Source: Oscillospiraceae bacterium (GTDB lineage: Bacteria; Bacillota; Clostridia; Oscillospirales; Ruminococcaceae). From it: a DNA stretch of 8,042 bases. Under the pieces are notes generated by a model, which did no database searches, was not told where the DNA came from, and worked only from the letters and a program-made list of their open reading frames with translations. Below, piece by piece: positions 4,817 through 8,042 of the stretch (its first letter is position 1; the number at the start of each line of letters is the position of its first letter). Both the position numbers and the translations under genes were made by a program. Where the stretch lies: NCBI GenBank assembly GCA_017483405.1, contig JAFUWP010000354.1:1-8042 (forward strand), in the 5' to 3' direction.

Positions 4817-5560
4817 ATGAAATATCAGAAATTGCTGTTCTCCGGACTGATGTGTCTGACTTTGCTGATGTGTCCGTGCAGTGTAACGGCTTCGGCCGGT
4901 TCGGCTGTCGGCTACGGGCAGGGCGTACAGGTCAATCAGGAGAATATACCGCTCGGCGCGCTGGAGTTTGATGCACAGTATGCAAAATATGATGCTTATG
5001 CCACCACGCCCGACAGAAACAGAATCATCATCACATTCGACCAAGGCTACGAAAACGGCTACACAGCTCAGATTCTCGATACCCTGAAAGAAAAGCATGT
5101 GACTGCTGTCTTCTTCCTCACCGGCGATTATGCCAAGAAGGAAACGGAACTCGTCAACCGCATGATTGCAGAAGGCCATCAGCTCGGCAATCACGGCATG
5201 ACTCACGCAAGTATTCCGCTTCTTGATGAACCGTCCGCACGGGAAGAAATCATGAGCCTTCATGACTATGTGAACGAAAAATATCACTATACAATGCAGT
5301 ATTTCCGCTGTCCGTGCGGTGAATATTCCGAACAGGCACTGAAAATCATACAGTCCTGCGGGTATCGTACTGTCTTCTGGAGCGGTGCGCATGTGGACTG
5401 GCTAACGGACAAACAGCCTGACCCTGCACAGTCTCTCGAAAAACTCACATCCTCGGCACATGGCGGAGAAATTCTGCTTCTGCACTCGGTATCTTCTACA
5501 AATGCCGAGATTCTGGGCGAACTCATCGACCAGCTCCGCGAAAAAGGCTATACACTCTGA
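4817..5560 (+). CDS. pdaA: PdaA-type polysaccharide deacetylase (delta-lactam-biosynthetic de-N-acetylase family)
   Basis: A 247-residue exported NodB-fold enzyme. Residues 1-28 are a signal peptide (KYQKLL, hydrophobic core, TASAG). Motifs in order are TFDQGYENGYT (Asp75; Gln76 where typical NodB enzymes have Asp), the metal site NHGMTH (His126, His130), RCPCGEYS (Arg164), the FWSGAHVDW strand (Asp194) and ILLLHSV (His223). The Asp-to-non-acid change, the YENGYT continuation and FWS..xVDW are features of Bacillus subtilis PdaA, which deacetylates muramic acid to make the delta-lactam of spore cortex, so PdaA is a better fit than a chitin or xylan deacetylase. The Cys-Pro-Cys in motif 3 is odd. 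The start is chosen for the signal peptide; only a weak AAAGAG lies upstream, and an upstream in-frame GTG at 4754 adds 21 non-signal residues. It lies 81 bases after ireB with no clear promoter between. Confidence 0.82.
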   Translation: MKYQKLLFSGLMCLTLLMCPCSVTASAGSAVGYGQGVQVNQENIPLGALEFDAQYAKYDAYATTPDRNRIIITFDQGYENGYTAQILDTLKEKHVTAVFFLTGDYAKKETELVNRMIAEGHQLGNHGMTHASIPLLDEPSAREEIMSLHDYVNEKYHYTMQYFRCPCGEYSEQALKIIQSCGYRTVFWSGAHVDWLTDKQPDPAQSLEKLTSSAHGGEILLLHSVSSTNAEILGELIDQLREKGYTL

Positions 5561-5567
5561 AAACAGC

Positions 5568-5603
5568 AAAACGGCAGGCTTAACAGAAAGCACTGCCGTT
5601 TTT
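5568..5603. terminator. Bidirectional terminator between deacetylase and Nudix genes
   Basis: A 10-bp perfect stem with A/T tails (5568-5577 with 5593-5602) encloses a 15-base loop. Plus-strand readout ends in a T run, and the minus-strand readout ends in TTTTGCTGTTTT. The Nudix stop codon lies inside the hairpin's footprint, so the last Nudix codons double as one terminator arm. Confidence 0.8.
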
Positions 5604-6002
5604 GATTGCATTTTTCGCCTTGATGACGATATTTTTGTCATTCTCATACGTCAGAATACGGGAGGCATATCCAATATCCACCCACCGGATTTCGGAAATC
5701 TCATCTTCCTGCGGAGAAAAATTATAATTTTTCGCCCTTCCGATAAAATAAACAACTATCTTCTGGGTATCGCGTTTGGGCGAATAGGAAACTGTTTCCC
5801 GAAATGTCGGGTCAATCATCACATCAATCGCGGTTTCTTCTTTGATTTCCCTCACCGCAGTTTCTATCTCCGTTTCGCCAGCTTCGATATGACCTTTCGG
5901 AAACGACCAGTGTCCGCTGTTGATATGCCGGATGAGCAGAATTTCTATATTTCCGTGATGTTTTCTGTAGACAATCGCACCGCACGACTTTTCATGCCGC
6001 AT
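5580..6002 (-). CDS. Nudix hydrolase, Ap4A-hydrolase-like
   Basis: A 140-residue protein from the preferred start. The Nudix box runs from GHIEAGE through REIKEETAI (residues ~37-59) and keeps the metal-binding Glu residues of GX5EX7REUXEEXGU, with Ala in place of the late Gly. The HWSFPKGHIE lead-in and the SPKRDTQKIVVYFIG strand resemble diadenosine-tetraphosphate (Ap4A) hydrolases, which clear alarmone-like dinucleotides; another nucleotide substrate is possible. Two ATG codons compete. The one at 6014 has AAAGGA directly adjacent with no spacing, whereas the one at 6002 lies 12 bases after it and gives the common M+HEKSCGAI start, so 6002 is preferred with moderate certainty. It is a single-gene unit, divergent from the CPBP protease and convergent with the deacetylase. 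Confidence 0.87.
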   Translation of the reverse strand: MRHEKSCGAIVYRKHHGNIEILLIRHINSGHWSFPKGHIEAGETEIETAVREIKEETAIDVMIDPTFRETVSYSPKRDTQKIVVYFIGRAKNYNFSPQEDEISEIRWVDIGYASRILTYENDKNIVIKAKNAIKNGSAFC

Positions 6003-6036
6003 CAACTCATACATTCCTTTCTTGACTGCCGGACAG

Positions 6037-6053
6037 TTTGTTATATTTGTTAT
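6037..6053. repeat. Direct repeat TTTGTTAT x2 in the Nudix leader
   Basis: TTTGTTAT occurs at 6037-6044 and 6046-6053, nine bases apart. Both lie just downstream of the Nudix -10 box in the direction of transcription, across the expected transcription start. It could be a direct-repeat operator or chance in an AT-rich leader. Confidence 0.4.
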
Positions 6054-6057
6054 GAAT

Positions 6058-6086
6058 ATTATAGCATATTTTATCTATTTTGTCCA
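6058..6086 (-). promoter_or_regulatory. Promoter of the Nudix gene
   Basis: On the minus strand TGGACA (6081-6086), a 17-base spacer and TATAAT (6058-6063) with an extended -10 TG (6065-6066) form a near-consensus promoter, leaving a leader of about 50 bases before the start at 6002. Confidence 0.8.
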
Positions 6087-6126
6087 TATCTTTTTTAGCA
6101 GTTCTGAAAAAATTTTCCTAAAACTG

Positions 6127-6155
6127 TTTACGGAACGTGATTTTTGTGCTATAAT
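6127..6155 (+). promoter_or_regulatory. Promoter of the CPBP protease gene
   Basis: TTTACG (6127-6132), a 17-base spacer and TATAAT (6150-6155) with an extended -10 TG (6147-6148). It is divergent from the Nudix promoter, with about 40 bases between the two -35 boxes, so the pair could share a regulator, although no dyad is visible there. Confidence 0.8.
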
Positions 6156-6191
6156 AAAACTTAAGATTCTAAAAGAAAGAAAGGTGCTTTT

Positions 6192-7319
6192 ATGAACGAA
6201 CAGGCCAATACAGAAACACCTGCCATCAATCCGAAAAACCCGTTCCGGAACGAAACCGAATTTACAGATTATAATTCCGATTACGGAGAAATCGTTCCGC
6301 AAATCCGCATGGAAGGCTGTCAGATTCCATTATTTCCGAACCGCAGGGAAAAAAGCCGTATCCGGCGGTATGAAAATATTGTCGGCGGTTTTCTGCTGGG
6401 ACACCTCGCACTGATGAACCTGCTGTTCCTGATACTCGGCGAAATCTTTATCTGGCTGGTATCGCTGTCTGACGGCGCGATAATGGAACTGCCCGAAAAT
6501 TATCACTCTCTGGCATGGGAATATTTCACGGGAACGTCTTCCTATACCGCGATTATGATGCTCTGCATCGCCGGATGCAGTATTCTGGTGACATACTTCG
6601 GATGCAGGGCTACCAAAATTCCTATCTCGAATCTGTTTCAGACCAAAGATTTCAATTTCCGGCTGGCACTAAGCTATATCATGATAGCCCTGCTGATTCA
6701 GACTGTTACTGCATGGCTCGCAATCGGCATTGAGGAACTGATGGAAGGTGTCGGAATCGCATCTTATGACCCCGATTTGTCCGATATGCATGATGTGAAA
6801 AGTATCATGATGGATTTCATCTACGGCGTGATTGTCGCGCCGATTACGGAAGAACTTCTCGTCCGCGGATTTGTGATGAAAAATCTCTGCCGTGTCAGTC
6901 AGAGATTCGGCATCATCATGAGTGCATTTTTCTTCGGCGTATGGCATGAGAATATTCCGCAGTTTGTGCTTGCCTTTACTGCCGGCTGTTTCTTCGGCTA
7001 TCTGACAGTGAAACATAATTCCCTGATTCCTTCGATTATCGCGCATATCTCCGTGAACCTCTGCGCCACAATCTTCGATATTCTGGATACCAAGCATCTC
7101 GATACGGCTTATGATGCCTTCAATATCCTCTATACCATGATGGTACTCGCCGGAGCAGTTCTGTTGATTAAAATGCTGATAACCGAACGCTTTCCGCGCT
7201 CCACTCCCGAACAGGCCGAACGCGGTGTCCGTGTGGCAGTCACCAGCCCCCTGCTGATGGGCGTGTTATTATGCCATATTGGTTCTATGGTATTCCTCAT
7301 CATGGAAGAAAACATGTAA
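6192..7319 (+). CDS. CPBP family intramembrane glutamic endopeptidase
   Basis: A 375-residue multi-spanning membrane protein. Residues 1-60 are a polar, probably cytoplasmic extension, followed by about eight hydrophobic segments. The CPBP (CAAX/Abi) catalytic motifs are all present: EELLVR (Glu220, Glu221, Arg225), FFFGVWH (Phe248, His252) and HISVN (His285, Asn289). Family members include Rce1-like proteases and bacterial proteins tied to bacteriocin immunity, anti-sigma factor cleavage or surface protein handling; the substrate here is unknown. No bacteriocin precursor, sigma or anti-sigma gene lies beside it. AGAAAGGTG ends about five bases before the start. It is a single-gene unit with its own promoter and terminator. 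Confidence 0.9.
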   Translation: MNEQANTETPAINPKNPFRNETEFTDYNSDYGEIVPQIRMEGCQIPLFPNRREKSRIRRYENIVGGFLLGHLALMNLLFLILGEIFIWLVSLSDGAIMELPENYHSLAWEYFTGTSSYTAIMMLCIAGCSILVTYFGCRATKIPISNLFQTKDFNFRLALSYIMIALLIQTVTAWLAIGIEELMEGVGIASYDPDLSDMHDVKSIMMDFIYGVIVAPITEELLVRGFVMKNLCRVSQRFGIIMSAFFFGVWHENIPQFVLAFTAGCFFGYLTVKHNSLIPSIIAHISVNLCATIFDILDTKHLDTAYDAFNILYTMMVLAGAVLLIKMLITERFPRSTPEQAERGVRVAVTSPLLMGVLLCHIGSMVFLIMEENM

Positions 7320-7322
7320 CGG

Positions 7323-7363
7323 AAAATCCCTGTACTGATTTCATTCAGTACAGGGATTTTTTT
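7323..7363. terminator. Strong bidirectional terminator between the CPBP gene and mfd
   Basis: A 16-bp perfect stem (7323-7338 with 7345-7360), including the A/T tails, encloses a 6-base loop and is followed by T to 7363. It is symmetric and so serves the convergent mfd gene as well. The mfd stop codon overlaps the end of the T tract. Confidence 0.92.
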
Positions 7364-8042
7364 ATTTCTGATGCAGGGCATCACGCATCGTGAAAATCAC
7401 TTCCTGCATGAGTGCCGCGGCTTTCTGATTTGCCAGAAGTTTCACTCCGATAAACGGCTTTCCCGTACAGGAATACAGAATTCTTCTGCCGTATCTCGCC
7501 GATAATGCCGCTATCTGTTCATTTTCAGGCATCTGGATGTAGAACTGTAATGTTCCGTTTCTCTGGGTGATTTCCGTAATCCCCAGCGAGGCCGCCGAAT
7601 TCCTCAATAAAGAAACCTTAATCAGACCCAGAATTGCTGTCGGCGGTTCGCCGTAACGGTCGATTAATTCGTCAATCAGTTCGCTTTCATCGGATTCATC
7701 CCGAACAGTTGCAATTTTCCGATACATATCAATTCGCGATGCATCACTCTGAATATAATTTTCCGGAATATAGGCTTCTATCTGAATATCAACAGTACAG
7801 TTAGAAACTTTCTGAATCTTTTCGCCCTTGACTTCGGCGATGGCTTCATTCAGCATCTGCATATACATATCATAGCCGACTGTCTCTATATGCCCATGTT
7901 GCTGACCGCCCAGAATACTGCCTGCCCCTCGGATTTCCAAATCTCTCATCGCAATCCGGAATCCTGACCCGAACTGTGTGAACTCGCGCATCGCTTCGAG
8001 ACGTTTCGCCGCGATTTCCGTCAGGACTTTATCTCTCTTGAA
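7362..8042 (-). CDS. mfd: Transcription-repair coupling factor Mfd, C-terminal part (5' end outside window)
   Basis: The frame is open to the window edge, giving the last 226 residues of a protein that is usually about 1150 residues. The visible part begins in the RecG-like translocation region: KRDKVLTEIAAKRLEAMREF, then FGSGFRIAMRDLEIRGAGSILG and QQHGHIETVGYDMYMQML, a highly conserved Mfd stretch. It ends with the C-terminal TRCF domain (D7), including EAYIPENYI, RIDMYRKIA and LIDRYGEPP. Mfd releases RNA polymerase stalled at lesions and recruits UvrA. The N-terminal UvrB-like and RNA polymerase-binding domains lie beyond the window. The apparent ATG at 7991 is internal. No fault is seen in the visible part. 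Confidence 0.96.
   Translation of the reverse strand, partial: FKRDKVLTEIAAKRLEAMREFTQFGSGFRIAMRDLEIRGAGSILGGQQHGHIETVGYDMYMQMLNEAIAEVKGEKIQKVSNCTVDIQIEAYIPENYIQSDASRIDMYRKIATVRDESDESELIDELIDRYGEPPTAILGLIKVSLLRNSAASLGITEITQRNGTLQFYIQMPENEQIAALSARYGRRILYSCTGKPFIGVKLLANQKAAALMQEVIFTMRDALHQK

Noticed and set aside
5460..6098. 212-codon plus-strand open frame across the deacetylase end and the Nudix gene
   Set aside because: It is a shadow of the Nudix gene on the opposite strand. It crosses a terminator and has no ribosome binding site.

Overview
The window looks like chromosomal DNA of a low-to-moderate GC anaerobic Firmicute of the Ruminococcus / Oscillospiraceae type. The main reasons are a secreted cohesin-dockerin protein, a Thr-rich linker in front of a transglutaminase-like domain, an IreB (UPF0297) protein, a DUF1540 Cys-rich protein, and strong SigA-type promoters with AGGAGG-type ribosome binding sites. 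This placement is inferred from gene content; no marker gene fixes the species. No RNA gene, CRISPR array, insertion sequence or phage gene was seen.

Layout: (1) 2-685 (+) is the C-terminal part of an exported transglutaminase-like protein. It converges on a cohesin-dockerin protein (741-1544, -), with a shared two-way terminator between them. (2) 1545-1756 is a divergent regulatory region. Its rightward consensus promoter is followed by two identical 19-bp dyads resembling the clostridial Rex (NADH-sensing repressor) operator, and then by a formate/nitrite transporter family gene (1757-2422). (3) 2480-4341 is a probable four-gene transcription unit: CcdA-like membrane thiol transporter, TlpA/ResA-like anchored thioredoxin, a CopZ/MerP-like HMA metal chaperone and a Cys-rich DUF1540 protein. 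It starts at a perfect consensus promoter and ends at a strong terminator. (4) 4416-5603 carries ireB and a PdaA-type polysaccharide deacetylase, ending in a terminator shared with a convergent Nudix hydrolase (5580-6002, -). (5) Divergent promoters between 6058 and 6155 drive the Nudix gene leftwards and a CPBP intramembrane protease gene rightwards. (6) A 16-bp perfect two-way terminator separates the protease from the C-terminal end of mfd (7362-8042, -), which runs off the window.

How the genes may work together: the clearest functional group is the thiol/metal cluster. CcdA would carry reductant across the membrane to the anchored TlpA-like protein. The HMA and DUF1540 proteins add soft-metal or thiol ligands, which suggests extracytoplasmic redox and metal homeostasis rather than cytochrome c maturation. 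The preceding transporter gene appears to have its own redox-type control. The remaining genes (ireB, deacetylase, Nudix, protease, mfd) are housekeeping or envelope functions.

No gene-free stretch exceeds about 215 bases. The best leads are the tandem Rex-like operator, the CcdA-TlpA-HMA-DUF1540 cluster, the isolated cohesin-dockerin adaptor and an identical extended -10 decamer in four promoters. I do not see convincing evidence of a wholly new system.
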